NCBI GenBank assembly: GCA_012295275.1
Contig: CM022665.1
Span: 37,661,933-37,725,932, forward strand
Direction of reading: 5' to 3'
Source: Chrysomallon squamiferum
Taxonomy: Eukaryota; Mollusca; Gastropoda; Neomphalida; Peltospiridae
Length of the DNA stretch: 64,000 nt
The stretch's first letter is position 1; the number at the start of each line of letters is the position of its first letter. The notes beneath the pieces are model-generated. The model saw only the letters and a list, made by a program, of their open reading frames with translations. It had not been told where the DNA came from and searched no databases. Below, piece after piece: positions 45,970-60,073 of the stretch. A program made the position numbers and the translations under genes.

Positions 45970-48900
45970 TATATATTTAAATGTTTACTGTAACTGTATA
46001 AAAAATCATGTATCTAGTATAACAAATGAATCTCTTAATATCGAAATAAAAAACAAAAAAATTAAAATAAGAAGAATAAGTTAAAAAAATAACATGAATA
46101 AACAAATATTAAAAAAAAAGAAAATTAAGACCATCTGCACATACCAAATTTAATGGAATTAAATCCTATTTTTGCCGACTCTTCCTTCATAGCGGGACCT
46201 ATGATAACAGGCTGACTGACTGGCTCGGCTATTTCAGGAACACCAGGTAAGCTTCTGCTGGATTCCCCACCATCTGTTGAAGGAGACGAGTGGCTGGACA
46301 CACTGTTACTCTGAACAGGTTTCAGAGTCGGCTGCATTTTGGATATCTTTGGAAGCTCTTCTTCTTCCTCTTCCTCTGAGGATTCTTCCTTGGTGGGTTC
46401 AGGTACAGCTACTGCAACAGTGACTGGTTCAATCTCAGGCAGAACAAATTTTGGGCGCAAGTGCTCTTCTTTTTCTTTTTCCATCTAGTATTTACAAATA
46501 TATTAAATTTTATTGTCTGAAACATTTTATAGTTGTGGTTACAGAATTCAAAATACACCTAAATGAAAACACTGATCAATCCAATTTTTGTATAAATAGT
46601 TTAAAATAAATGGAACAATACCAAAATATTTATTTAAAAAGTATTTTATTAAATCCATAAGGCTGTGTATGTGTTTAATGGACTGCAAAAATACAATGCT
46701 ACAGTTATTATGGATAAAACTTATCCCATCATAATAATGATAATGATAATTCATTTTCTATTGGATTGCTGACTTAAGTAGATTTAATTATTACTAGAAA
46801 AATAAATGCTTTAAAATAACAACTAGAATAATACAAAAACATTTGTTTATAAAATATTTTAATATTGCTTAAAACATTTCATAAGACTGCTGTAGTTACT
46901 TTCACAACTAACTATATGTTTAACTATTACCAAAAAAATATGTACCTTACGAACTCTAGCAAGTTCAGCCTCTGGGTCAGGATGACCCTCATCCATTAGC
47001 TTCCTCTTCAGTTCTTCAAACTCTTCTTTTTCTCTCTGCCTGTCTCTTGAATCAGCTTCTTTCTCCTTTTCACGTTCCTTTAATCGTCTAGCCAAGGCAC
47101 TGCCCCTGAGAGAAAAACCAAAGAATAAAACACCATTAATAATAATTAAAAAAAACCAGAAAACAAAATAAAGGTCTAATTTTCTGGGTTTTAATTAAAC
47201 ATTTAATTATGGTAACAATATGTCAGGAATTAGCAGTGACAAACATTACTTAGAATTACTAAGAACACTTTCACTCAACTCACTTGAAATACTTAGGATC
47301 ATCTCTGAGATCATCGTAATCTTCAAGAAACTCTTTCAGTCGCCTAGCCTCTCTTTGCTATAACAAAAATAAAAAATAATTAAGCATAAGAATCCTTTAT
47401 CTTTATTTGGATTACAGAAGTCTTCTCAAATGACAAACTAGCTTTAGGTTTTAAAAATTTGTTTTAATAAATGATACTTTTCAATCAAATGTTAAAAAAC
47501 TGCGTTTTTTCTCTTTTTATACAGCTGAAATTGTTCTGTAATTGAAATCTAATATTAAAAACAAAATGTTTTATAAAATTCATAACTGGATGAATAAATA
47601 TTTGAATAAAATCTGTGATCACCAATTCTACTTTTAAGACTGCAGTTTAAATGGAAAGACACGTATTAGATTTTCGTTACCTCATCCTGTTTTCTCTCTT
47701 CTTCTCGCTCTTTTTCTTTATCATATTCCCTTGATTTCTTCCTTTCGCGAGCCTCCCAGTTATTTAGTCGCTGAATATAAATATGAAACATTTTAAATTT
47801 ATGTCTAAAATTTGAAGCATTTATCAAAAAATAAAAACAACAGTAATCCTCTATTATTTTAGTGGTACATGTAGCAGTAACAAATATGAAAATTATTTGA
47901 GGGTTTTTTTGTGAAGAAAACCTTATCTAGATCAATTATGTTCTCTCTCTTTCTCTCTCTGTGATGAGATGATTTGCTTTCTCACTTTCTTTATCTAAAA
48001 GAATTATTGGAGGACAAACCTCTTTATAGGCAGCTTCTTTTTCTCTTAACTTTTTCTCTGCCTTTCGTCGCTCATAGGCCTCCTCCTCTTCTTCTGTCTC
48101 CCTCTCTCTCCGTCTGTCCAAATAAACAATACAGTTACTAATAACCTGAATTTTCTAAGTAAGTCTTAAGCAAAAGAAAAACTAGGTACAAATATTATTA
48201 ATTTTTAGAATTTATCTCAATCCACTTCTATATATATTTATTTATTATTTAACATGTTGTTTTTTTTTGTTGTTTTTTTAATTCTGACTGTTCAGAGAAA
48301 ACCTGTAACCTAAACAGTTATTAATGTAGACCAACCCTTCACTGCTCATGTATCAGGGAATTATTTTAAAACTATGTAACCTTTTTTATCATTAAAACAA
48401 TGTTTCAGTTTAGTGCAAGACAAATGTCTAAAGCTTGCCTCTCTCTGGATCTGTCTCTTGACCGTTCTTTTGACCTAGATCGCCTTCGTCTTCTTGGAGA
48501 CATAGATCTGGTACGAGACCTTGACCGTGTCTTTGTTCTTTCTCTCAAAATAACTTTTTCTCTTTCTCGCAGTCGTTCCCTCTCCTTCATCTGTTCTTGT
48601 CTTCGTCTTTTCTCTTCATATCTCCTCTCCTTTTCTTCAAGACTTTCTTCCTTTTCTTCTTCTCCCTGTAATTATAGCAGATTATGTTTTTCTCAGTAAT
48701 GCTTCAGACATGAATAATATTTGTTATGTTAAAAGTTGCTTAAAAAACAATATCTAAACAGCTTGAAAGCTAAGATATGAAACTGATTATTTTCACTGAA
48801 CACAATTTTTATTTTTTTTTAATTATAAATAAAAAAGATGTTAGTGATACTAAGTTTATCAAAGATTAAATTACAATCCATTTTTGCACCTAAGAAAATT

Positions 48901-51900
48901 AAAAAATTTTTAAAAGAAAATTATTTATTCTTAAATTAGGTAAAAATAATTTTTAATGACAAATTTCAGCAGGTCTGAAGAATACTTATTATTTTATTTC
49001 AGTATTATTATTAGTTGTTTAGAATGTCGGTCCACCAAAAGAAAATTATGATAAAACCATATCCATATTTATTACAAGTGGAGAGAAAGAGCAATAATTG
49101 CACGAAAAAACTCCACAATAAAATAAAATAAGAAATTAAAATAATGGGTTTAGCAGTATTTGAGATCATGAAAATAGATTTTGATTCTTTTCGTTAATTA
49201 GTGAATATGATATGGACTTACAAATGTAGTTTCTTAAAAAAATGTAATTCCCTTTGAAAACAAAACTGAAGTTTTTGTTAATTCCACTAAGTCATCAGTA
49301 CTTAAAGGTATAAAAATTATGTTAAAATAAATATACTGAGGTTTAAAAATAATAATAATAATAAAAAACATCTTTAAAGAAAAAAGAGTTTTAAAATATG
49401 CATACATTTACTCAAATGGCTACACTGTATTACAACAATGAAGTCCAATACATATTTTTTAACAATGGATATTTGTGGGGAAAAAAAAAGAAAAAAAAAA
49501 AAGAAGAAATAATAAAACAAACTCAAACAGATGGTAAGACATGAAAGAGAAAGCTGTCAAAATTCAGTCTAGCCTTCCATGTCAACCAACTTCCTTCAAT
49601 ACATTTTGCAAAAACATCCAGAAACAATGACTTCTTGTAATATCAGGCAGCTCTGAAATCAATTCAGTTTGTTTATAAAAATATACATGTAAATATAAAG
49701 CTAGATAAATAAATGTTTATTTAAATATACATTATCAAGTGTCAGGACTGGTTGCTACTATTTAAGCATACCCAATCCGATACCAAGGTACTACATAGTA
49801 CTTCTCTTCCTGCTTCATGCTGTGCTCAATTCCACTTCACTGGCCACGCCAAAAGAAACTTTCACAAGAGATTGTCTCAGCATCTGTATACTGCTACTAA
49901 CATAAAAGTACAAGGGTTATGTAAACCTGCAGCCTTTTGAGGCTCAAATCAAGTTACTTTTAAAAAAAAAAAAAAAAAATGAAACCGTAATTTCTCTTCC
50001 TGATCTATCTGTATTCTTTATTGCATTATCCTCCATTTTGTTGTATTTAAAGTATTTTAGTATTCAGATTTCAGAACACAGCTGTTTACATACCATCCTA
50101 AAAGTAGGATTTCCATTTAGAATGTACAACTTGTAAAAAGCACTAAAATAAATACTGAAATGTGTTTATATATTGGTATTTTTATGCTGTTTGTTTTCCT
50201 GTAAAACATGGCAACTTTAGACCTGGTTATTATAGGATTTTCAAAAAAACTACTACATTTTTTTTTTTTATAAATATTTCAAAGTATGTGTTTAGTTATT
50301 TTATCAATTTATAAAAATAAAATTTAAACCATTTTACGTATCTATTAAAATGGCAGGGGGAGGGAATAAGAAAAAAATAAATAAAATGGAAACAATTCAT
50401 TTTGCCATTAGTATGAAAATAAACACAACCTAATGATTGTATTTTAAATTTTAGCTACTTTTGACATTAAAGACATGTGTTAGCATTTTATTTGCTAATT
50501 TATTAAATGGCAACAGAACATCTTTGAAGCAGACACGACAAATCTGGAAATGAAAATGGTCAATTCAGCAAAGATAAAATATTCCACTACCTGCTTGCTC
50601 CATTGTAAACATTCAATCATACCTCAACATGGTGTGCACAGCCATGTTGACATGCATTCAAAATAGTGAATAATCTTGTTAAGTACTATCAAAGTGAGAA
50701 AAATGTAACTCACCTCTCTTCTAACTGCAACCTCAAGTCTAACAGGTTCAGAGAAAAACAAAGTAGATGCACTAACCTTGTGTTAACTGGCACCAAAACC
50801 TCTTATTGAGAGAATGTTTTCTTTCAGTCAGTTTTTAAATATATTTATTTACTTATTTAATATAAATAAAGATATCTTTAATTTTTAACTTTTTTCATGT
50901 TTGCTCACTTTTCCTTGCATGTATAATGCATGTTTGTGCATGGCAGATTTGTCTATTTTAAGTTCTGCCACTTTCTGACAATAACCACTTTTATCAGACT
51001 TTATTTATCTCTTACGAAATCATCATCTACCTTACTAATTCTAACAACACTGATTTAATCAATTCTAAACAATTACATTTTAATATACATTATATATGCA
51101 ATGAGAAAAGCAATAACTTACCAAAATATTTATCCAGATGAGAATTATTGCTCCAAAGGCCTCGAAATTCACAGAGGCATAAATTATTCATGATAATTAT
51201 GTTATTCAAAATTTAGAAAAAATCAAAATTTGACTGCTTGGAATTAGACACCAGAGGAAAATTTGTGCATTGGGAAAAATGTTTATATAGATTGATTGTT
51301 GAGGTATTCTGGCCAGGTCACAAAAATAGGAAAGTGCCACATTAAAAGATTTGAAAAGGAAAGATTCTATATGCAACAAATCATTTAGAACCTGTTATTT
51401 TATTTAATAACTTTGTTTCTTTATTATTTTAAAACATCTGCTGCATCATATAAATTTTAATAATTTTTTCATCTTCTATATTCCATATACACTGAATATC
51501 ATTTTCTTGAGACATTAAGACAAAATAAATGAAATCCTTTTTCAAAGGACTGTAATGTTCTTATTAGTTTAATTCTGGTGATTCTTGGCAAATCATTCTA
51601 GTTTTGTCTGCATAAATTTATCATTTATAAAACTCCATTATATTTCATATGCTTATGTGTACATAGTGATTCTATAACTATCATGATTTCTTAAAAAAAT
51701 TAATTAAAACAAAATTTAAAAAAATATAAAGAACTACAAGACAACTTTTCAATTCTGCATAAAGAGACCCAACTGCAAAGCAAGCTTTTGTAACCTCAGA
51801 GAAAATGATGATCTGACAACCACTGGGAATTTCGAGACCTTCTGTTTAAAAACTTTACCTAACTCATTACTTTTAACAGATTGAATTAACCCTATACTGT

Positions 51901-54900
51901 ACTTACGAACTCTCCAAAAATTCAGATGGATATAAATGTTTCAATACACAAACGATATTTTGTTTCAAACACTCACCAAACAAGGCCTCTTTATTTTATA
52001 TTTTTACAGCTTTTTCGTCAAGTTGAGATGGTTGCCACTTAGTGGAATCTAGTGGTTTTTAGGTAATGAAATACAGCCTATTAATTTCAAGTCAGCAAAA
52101 GTGAATGAGATTGGAAACATTTTTTTTTTTTTTTTTTTTTTTTAAACAGCAAAATGTGATACACATTTGATCAATGAAAACAACCATGTAGTTATATTAT
52201 ACATTTTATGAACTACATGAAAAAAAAATTGTTTTTAAATTTTGGACTTTTGAAAATTTGAATTTTTTTTTTTTTTTAAAAAACATTTGGAAACATTAAA
52301 TACCAAAAAAAATAAAATAAATAAATAGGCGCCATAAAAATTTTCAGTTCAAAAACAAAATGAAACTGGTTTTGTTGTTTCATGAAAATGCAAAATAATG
52401 GCACTGTTCCCAGTCTTTCATTTTGCTTGTTTTTTAAAAGCATCCCCATTATGGAAATTCAATTGCATTTCCTTTTCTTTTCTTTGTAAAAGTAAATTAA
52501 CATAATGCCAACATTTTACATCTTCATGAACTGAAGCAATATTACTGGCAAATTAGAACTTAGCCAATAACATTTTTATGAATCTCTCTACCTTATGACG
52601 GTCTCGGAAGAAACGGATTTCACGGTTAATAAGATGTTTTTTATCTTCTTCCATCTCTAGATCATCAAGACCCTGAAGAGAGAAAGTTGAAAATTTCAAT
52701 AAGCAAAAAATAAAAAATAAAAAATAAATAAATAAAAATAATAATAATGTCTTTTAAATAAAACCATAATACAGATATAAAAATATAAAGAAACAAGATC
52801 AGTTATTTTTGAAATATTTCATTCAAATTAAATCAGCACTTTTTTGGTATCATTTTACATAAAATATTTATGTTAACTATTCTGAAGTAACTGAATTTAT
52901 ACTTTACCTGATCTTTAAGACTGCTTTCTTCAATTTTCTTTTTTGGAACTGGAGCCTTTTCTTTTGTTTCGAGATCTGAAATGATATGTTTCACCATGCT
53001 ATAAATAAATTTTAAAATGTTTTTATCTGAATAAATAATTATCACATTTTTAAAGTTTCTCCATATTGTTCAAAATTTCTAACAGGATAAACAAAAAATA
53101 ATTATTAAAAACCAAAACACAGCAACAACAGGGTAATGATAATTTTATCTTTCACATATATTACTTACATAAATAAGATAAAGAAAAAAATTAGTTGTCT
53201 AGGTATTTACAATGGTACATGCCTCTGATATCGAAGAGTGGAAGGAAGGAAGCCGTTATAATATGTCTACAACCAACACAGGCCAAATAGTTGATGAAAG
53301 TAAAATACTAATTAATTTATGTCAGTAAGTGACAATAAACACAAACCATTAATACCAGGCTTGTTTAGCTCCATTGCATATTCACGCATGATTGCCTCAA
53401 GACCAGCCCGAGCTACTCTGTCTTCTCTTTGACTCATTTCATCTACTTCTTCCTTTTCAGAAGACTCTTCCCCATTCTCCTTTTCCTTTTCTTTTTCTTT
53501 TTCTTGCTCTTTATCTTTATCTTTTTCTTCATTCTCTGATTCACTTTTTTCTTTCTTTTCTGTTGTTTCTTCTTCTACCTTCTCCTTCTTTTTTTCTTCT
53601 TCATCTTTTTTTGACTTGTATTCGTCCAGAAGTGTTTTTGTCTTTGCATCAACTTTAACCTAAAAGCACAATATTAATAAGCTGGTACACGTATATTATA
53701 TATGCACACACAAGTGATAATATTAGTATAACAATTCAGTGAAAAGCTTTGAATATGTCTTAGATGAACTCATTGTAATGCACAAAGGGTGTTCCGAAAC
53801 AGACTGATGCTTAGACCTGTACTGCTTCAATTCTATACTGTAAGAATTTAATTACATACACACACACACACATTTAAAATACTTAAATAAATTTCTTACC
53901 ACAAGTTTCTTGTCACAAATATTCCACTCGTTTAATAATCTGATACATCTCAAGGTTGCCTCTGGATATTCATATTCACAGAATCCAAAAGCTGTTGAAA
54001 AACAATAAAAGTAATTTCATAAAGAAGAAAACTAAAATGTTTAACTATATTCTAAACACAAAGTTATTAGTTTTTAATTAACTGTCCTATTTTTTTTTTT
54101 TTTTAAGTATATTTTGAAAATATTCCTTGCAACCTATTAATATTATGTACTTGTAGTGAATCTATAAAATGTTCAAAACACGGATATGCACCTGTTATAT
54201 ATCTCTTTATTTAATATTAAAAACAAACCTTGAAGCTTTCCTGAAGCACCCTGCACTCTTTTCCAGCTCAATACATTTCCACATCTCTGAAAAAGAATTT
54301 TTATTTTTATATTTCACTCTCAGATTTAGTTATTATCTGTATTGGTGTCTGACTTAAATATATTTATGAAATAATGATAAAATATTAAAAGCAATAATAA
54401 ACAAATATATAATAAAAGCTGAAAATAAAAACATATTTCTAATTTACTTTGGTTACATTTAGTATATAAGATGATCTTTAGAAGATGTTTAATATTTGAT
54501 AAATATAACAGTTATAACATGAGAACAATGACAAAAAAAAAAAAAAAATCTAGTCACTTGCATTCTCCATGTCAAGGGAAAAATCAAAATCAGACAAACA
54601 CAAATAAATCAAAACCAACCAGTTTGTAAATGAAAAATTAGAGCTTTACAAATTTTAAAAAAACCCATCAATATATCAGCGTCACAATCACAGCTTACCA
54701 TACCTGTTCAGCAATGGGGATAAATCACTTATCATATTTGATGGCATCCAAATTAAATTAAGTCAAAAACCAACCTGAAGCATTTGTTTTATCATCATAT
54801 CAGGCGCCTTTTCACTGATATTACCAACAAACACTGTAGTTACAGGCGGCTTGTCTTCTTTCTTTTCATCCTGAGGTTAAGAAAACAAATGTAAGGAATA

Positions 54901-56029
54901 TGGATTAAAGAAGTAGCTCAATAAATGAAAATTGGATTGTATATGCTGATATTAAAAAAAAATAAAAAATTTGGTCTACAGTAGTGAAAAGATGCAAAAT
55001 AACATCAAACTGTTTTCATTTCCAGTAACAAGACAACAAAAATTAATAATAATCATACTGTTATAATTTGCTGGGTTTTTACCAATACAAATCTCAATAT
55101 TTATTCCTTTTACATTTTTAAAAAATAAGAAGAGATTTTGTATTGCACTTGTGTTTTATTATTTAACAACATTGTGTTATGTTTTTATCCCATACTATTA
55201 ACATTACAAGCTTTTCACAACTATATAAAATTTTGTACCTTTTGAATTTCTTGAGGAACAAGCTTTTTCACTGGTGGTTTTGATGGTGCAGTTGATGGCA
55301 TCATAGGACGCATCATTTGCTACAAGAACGATTACAACTAACTAATAAGTGGTTTTATTAATAAATCCACATATATATTTGTAACATCTATAATTGTTGC
55401 TTCAATTACTCATTAAAAAATAAAATGAAAACTATTAATGACAAATCTAGTGTAGGCCATGCATTAAGGTCTTCCTCAAAGCATTTAAAATGTAGACAAA
55501 AAAAGTTAAATAAATCAGTGGAATGATAATTTTAAAAATTAATCAACATTTCTTAAGGATTAAAAAAAAAATAATAAGTGACATTTTATTTTCACTTACT
55601 GGTGGCGGTGCCATCATGCCCATGCCCATTGGCATCATACCTGTAAAAGCAAAGTTAAACATACAGCAAAAATAAAATATTTTGTTTCGGGTTTTTCATT
55701 TATATTATAAATGCAAATTATATGCTTTAAAAATTATCCTATATATAAAACATAAAAACAATAGCAATCAAAATGTGACGAATTTATTAACAAATATTAC
55801 ATTAATGAAATACCAAAGTGATGTTTTATAAAAAAAAAAATAATAATAATAATAATAATAATAAAAAGTCTCATAAATTTTATCAGTTTGCATTCAAAAG
55901 AGATTAAAAATGAAACTATAAAACAAAACTATTACAACTAATAAAATATATACCCATTGGTGCAAAGGCATAACCCATTCCTGGACCCATGGGTGGCATA
56001 CCCATTGGGTGTCGTGGAGGAAAAGACAT
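44612..56029 (-). CDS. RBM25: RBM25, RRM/PWI splicing regulator
   Basis: Eighteen coding exons: 56029-55954, 55640-55600, 55319-55239, 54870-54775, 54286-54229, 53991-53900, 53659-53356, 52975-52908, 52672-52592, 48665-48439, 48113-48020, 47770-47681, 47357-47284, 47105-46946, 46484-46145, 45865-45597, 45373-45227 and 44704-44612. The sum is 2391 nt, 796 residues (human about 843), all phases consistent. Order: Met/Pro-rich start (MSFPPRHPMG), RRM about residues 75-155 with RNP2 VFVGNI and RNP1-like AFGFCEY, K/E-rich linker, RE/RS region with R-R-R-R-R-S-R-S-K, an Asp/Glu-rich stretch, then a C-terminal PWI domain (about 700-796: P-L-D-W-S-I-V-D, K-P-W-V-I-K-K-I-V-E-Y-I-G-E-E-E) ending in A-K-K-L-G-L-V-K. 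It is a nuclear-speckle, U1 snRNP-linked factor that promotes 5' splice-site choice. The 3.9-kb intron 48438-52591 has a GC donor at its neighbour 48438-48114, described in findings. Confidence 0.96.
45930..45970. repeat. (TA)n/(CA)n microsatellite
   Basis: TA run passing into CA, in an RBM25 intron. Confidence 0.9.
48666..52591 (-). other. Longest RBM25 intron (3.9 kb)
   Basis: Separates the exon ending F-F-R-D-R-H-K from the one starting G-E-E-E-K. It is far longer than the other RBM25 introns here. It contains a candidate 25-nt exon at 50714-50738 and a less AT-rich block at 49740-49945, described in findings, plus poly-T (52121-52142). Confidence 0.8.
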
Positions 56030-57473
56030 TATGTCTTGTATGTGAACCTTAAACAAAATAAATAAAAAATAATAAAATAAAATAATTATATGTATCAAAG
56101 AAACAACACAATAATATGTAAATATATGCTTTGAGCTAAACAAATTGAAACCAGCAATGTAATGGGATGCAGGTCTTATTAAAGCAGTGCTCAGTGTTTA
56201 TTTAGTGTCAAGTACTAGTAACAGTAATGTGTACAAATGCAACTAATTCACATACAAATAAAAAGAAAAATGATTTAAAATACAATAAAAATGTATTGGT
56301 GAAATTGATTAAAAAATAATAATAATAATTGAAAAAATAATAACAAAATAAAATAATTAAAAAACTATCATCAATAATTTTTATAATAAACAGACTTTCT
56401 TGCCTCATAATTTCAACAGCACATTTATTAATATATTATTATTTTTTAATGGTTGCATGTTAATGAATAGTGATCATACTTTACACTTACAGAGTTAGTA
56501 GTTACAGATTTGAAATAACAACTTATGATTATCATTATTAAAATTATGATTATTGAATTTATTCACATGTAACGGACTTGCTAAATCTGACCACATTTGT
56601 AAAATCAATTATAATAATTACAAAATAATGGATTTAAAACTAGAAAAATAATCCAATATTTGTTTCTTGTTTATGCCAGTGCGTTATTATTTAAACAGAT
56701 AATGTCCGTTAGCCAAAAGCTGCCATTGTCACAATGAAGTGTGATGGTTGTCTGGTCTTAACAAAACCGATATTAATAAAACATATTCATGACAGTTTAA
56801 CAACTACAACATTCCGTCTAACAACATAACAAAGAAAATGTTAAACAAACCTAAAAATATTAAAGGAAATTTTCACATCAGAAGCAAAAATGTTGGAAAA
56901 AATTACACATTCGGCCCGTTAATGGTTGCGATTGTTATTTTATTATTATGTTTTTGGTAATTCCTCCTTTGCTCCGCCTGCCTGTAAATATTTACAAACT
57001 ATTACCTGAAGGGTAATTTGTACTAAAAGTGAACACTGATGATGGAAAGTATGTAAAAAAAAATAAACCCACCCCAAAACCCACCCCACACACACAAACA
57101 CACACAAAAACAAAAAACAAAAAACCAACACACATTTAATTTTAAATAGTAATAGAATGTGTGAAGCATAAAACTGATAATTACAAATAAAACTTTGCAA
57201 TCGTCGAAGCTCTCTTGAAAATAAATGATCAAAAATCGTTTTATTACATTCATTACCTCAACAAATTTTGATATTACATATTTTTAGGAATATGAAGTTA
57301 CAAAAAACATTTGGAGCTGATGTTGTTGTTGTCGTTATTACTCAATTATTTGCACCGTTGCTCGATTAAAAAATGTTTTTAACTCTTGTAACTGGCCCAT
57401 GAAATTATTTTAAACTTGCTTACATCGTTTCAGCCTTCAAGCACATTTGTGTTGGACAAATTCCATTAGCCTT

Positions 57474-57622
57474 GGGGCGAATGTTAGTGTAACGGTAGTC
57501 GACTGACGTACAGTGTTTGGTAGCTGGATCAAGTGTGAGGAGAGGTGTATATGCACTCTATTATACCAAAGGTCGTGGTAGGTGCTTTCCTGTCATTGGA
57601 AATATCACTGGTGCTAATCGTA
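57474..57622 (+). mobile_element. Diverged mollusc-type SINE relic
   Basis: A tRNA-like head (TTAGTGTAACGGTAGTCGAC, then GCTGGATCAAGTG as weak box B) is followed by a body reading TATACCAAAGGTCGTGGTAG, GTGCTTTCCTGTC and GTGCTAATCG. That body follows, in order, a SINE very common in gastropod and bivalve genomes as I remember it. The 3' part is lost. Confidence 0.55.
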
Positions 57623-58485
57623 ATTAGCGCGAATTTTCTTTCTTATTATCTGAGTGTTCACATACTTTTAAACTGTGTTGTGAAGTTAAAAGTAGCCTGT
57701 TTATTCTTATTTTCAAGTCGGGTTTATTATTTATAGGCCTCTGAAAGCCTGCATGTTGGTATATTACTTATTACTATTAGTATTAGATGATTAGTTACGG
57801 TGCAGCGGACCTCATCGCCCGCATTTAACTATTAGCTCTGTTTACAATATAATTAAGAAATGCCAGACTTTGTTTTAACAGCAATGTACTGATTAAAGAA
57901 GAGACGATTGTGATTTTTTTCCCGAGGAACCGCGTTTTATCACAGAACTCTTCTAGAGAAGAATCAAAAGTACATGCGTCTCTACGGAAGTGCACGTGTC
58001 TTGACAAGTCTTCACAACTGTTTTTCATCTTCACCGTCATTGCTGCGTCTTTATGGTATCCGAGTAACGAGTAATCGTCGCATCTCATTTCGTAATTTTA
58101 CGGTAATTCATCTTATAGTGACTAGAGCTTTTTGGGTAAGTTCATGATAACGCTGATGCAATATCACGAATACCCATTCAATTATTGCATGTTGTTGCTT
58201 GTGTTGGTTACATTATATGTGATACCGCAGCGTTTCCAAATTTCACTTCTAATGAGATTAAATGACTTATCTCAGACTAGGTTACATTAAAATATCAGAA
58301 AAAGATAAAAGTTGATGGAGGAAAAATGTAAAAATAGTTTACAGTATAATGAGTATTATATCTAACCAACTTCTTTCTAAATACAAATCTATATCAGATA
58401 ATAATTATAGTTAAATATAGTATTATACTTGTCATGTATTTATAATATGTTATTTAATTTAAATGTTTTAATGAAATATACATGG

Positions 58486-58489
<4 letters not shown>

Positions 58490-58525
<36 letters not shown>
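58490..58525. repeat. (CA)n microsatellite
   Basis: About 18 CA units. Confidence 0.95.
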
Positions 58526-58529
<4 letters not shown>

Positions 58530-59886
58530 TATTAACATTGTTATCTGAGTAAACTGATTTCTTTTGCTGCACTTTATGTAAAATACCCATGTACATGTTT
58601 ACTTAGATATTTAAGATAAAATTTAATTGACACAATAAGAAATGATGGATTGATTTATGAACAAATATTTACGCACAAGTATTTATTTATGATTATATAG
58701 GTCACCAGCAACATAATTTGTCATAGTGTATTTTGTAATAAATGTTCATATGAAAAAACGATGTAAACTGATACCTTTAGCCTTAAATAATATATTATAG
58801 GCATGTTTAAGCATTATTATATACATTTTTACAGTGGCTTTTTGTATAAATATACAGCAGAAGATATGAAATTAACTTCAGACAAAAATATTTCCTACTT
58901 TCATTTTCTGTATTTGGAAATTAGATTAAACAAGATTCTTTGAAAAATGTTTTCCTGGAAATAGTAGTGACTGTAACTAGAAATATTTTACATGTTCGTA
59001 CATGCTTACCTTTGTAATGACATAGTCACGATTGAAAGCATGTGATCATTTTGAAAAAAAGAAAAGAAAAGTATGCAGTTTATTTAGGAATTTTTCAGTT
59101 GTAAATATTAACTTCTGAAAGTGTTACACAAAGTCTGGAATGTCAATACCTGTAAGTTCTCTCACTTTTGTCTTGCTATTTTTTTCAAATTGTGATATTT
59201 TTAGATTAACTTTGTTTTTTTATTTGTTTAAGGATTATATTTCAGTCTGTGTTTATATTAAAATAGTGAGTTATGAAACACATTTTGATCAGTTTAAAAG
59301 AGTGGGAAAAAAACAACACATTATCAAGTAATATTTGTGTATTTAAATACATATATTTACTTTATATGTAATGGTTACAAAAGTAACATTTTGTTTCTTC
59401 AAATATTTTTATTTTTTTGCAGAAAAAAAAAAAAAAAGTATATACTTTTAAATTTGCATTAGGAAATCGTTGTTAATTGAAGATATTATTTTTTATTTAA
59501 TTTTTCCTTTGCTTTTTTCCTTTTTGTTTCAAAAATTATGAGGTTTCTGGAAAAATTAAATTATATATATATATGTGTGTGTGTGTGTGTCTGTGTGTGT
59601 TATTTATTTATTTTTATTAATTTTATTTAATGGATAAAAAATAAAAGAACATTTTGAATTCACAACTTTCATGTTCTACACCACTTATCAGATAATGCTA
59701 TCTGAAGTATTCTTAAAAGGCCACTGACGTTTTAACTAAAATACAAGGTTATATTTTATCAATTCTTGTTTACTACTTCACTCAGTTAGGTCAAAAACAG
59801 AGTAATACATACAATGGAAAGGCACATTTCTCTTTAGTTTAGATTTTATTTTATTTTGTTTTATCTTATTTTACTTATTATTTATT

Positions 59887-59918
<32 letters not shown>

Positions 59919-60073
59919 GCAAATAAAAAAAAAAAAATTGGAAATTTTATCTGACTTGACTTGACTTTAATCTTTTACTTCATTTCATTTCACTTTTACT
60001 TTTCCAATATTAATGTATTTTTTATTTTATTTTTATTTTTTTAAAGGATTACTGGTTAAATTTCACATCCAGG

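Larger units (their letters stand above)
56030..60073. promoter_or_regulatory. Shared upstream region of RBM25 (minus) and DPP3 (plus)
   Basis: About 4 kb separates the two ATGs. RBM25 has an acceptor (TTTAAG) at 56048-56049, so its ATG exon carries 18 nt of 5' UTR and at least one non-coding exon lies further right. DPP3 has an acceptor ending at 60046, with 27 nt of 5' UTR before its ATG. The GC-richer block 57880-58135, which ends in a good donor (TTTTTGG-GTAAGT), is my best candidate for the DPP3 first exon. It also has (CA)n at 58490-58525 and poly-T at 59889-59918. Confidence 0.45.

Noticed and set aside
48400-48699. Plus-strand Ser/Leu-rich frame over RBM25
   Set aside because: Antisense shadow of the RBM25 RE/RS-coding exon.
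53392-53658. Plus-strand Phe/Leu-rich frame
   Set aside because: Antisense shadow of the K/E-rich RBM25 exon 53356-53659.
57825-58088. 87-codon minus-strand frame between RBM25 and DPP3
   Set aside because: No matching splice structure or family; the segment looks like a 5' UTR/promoter block on the plus strand.
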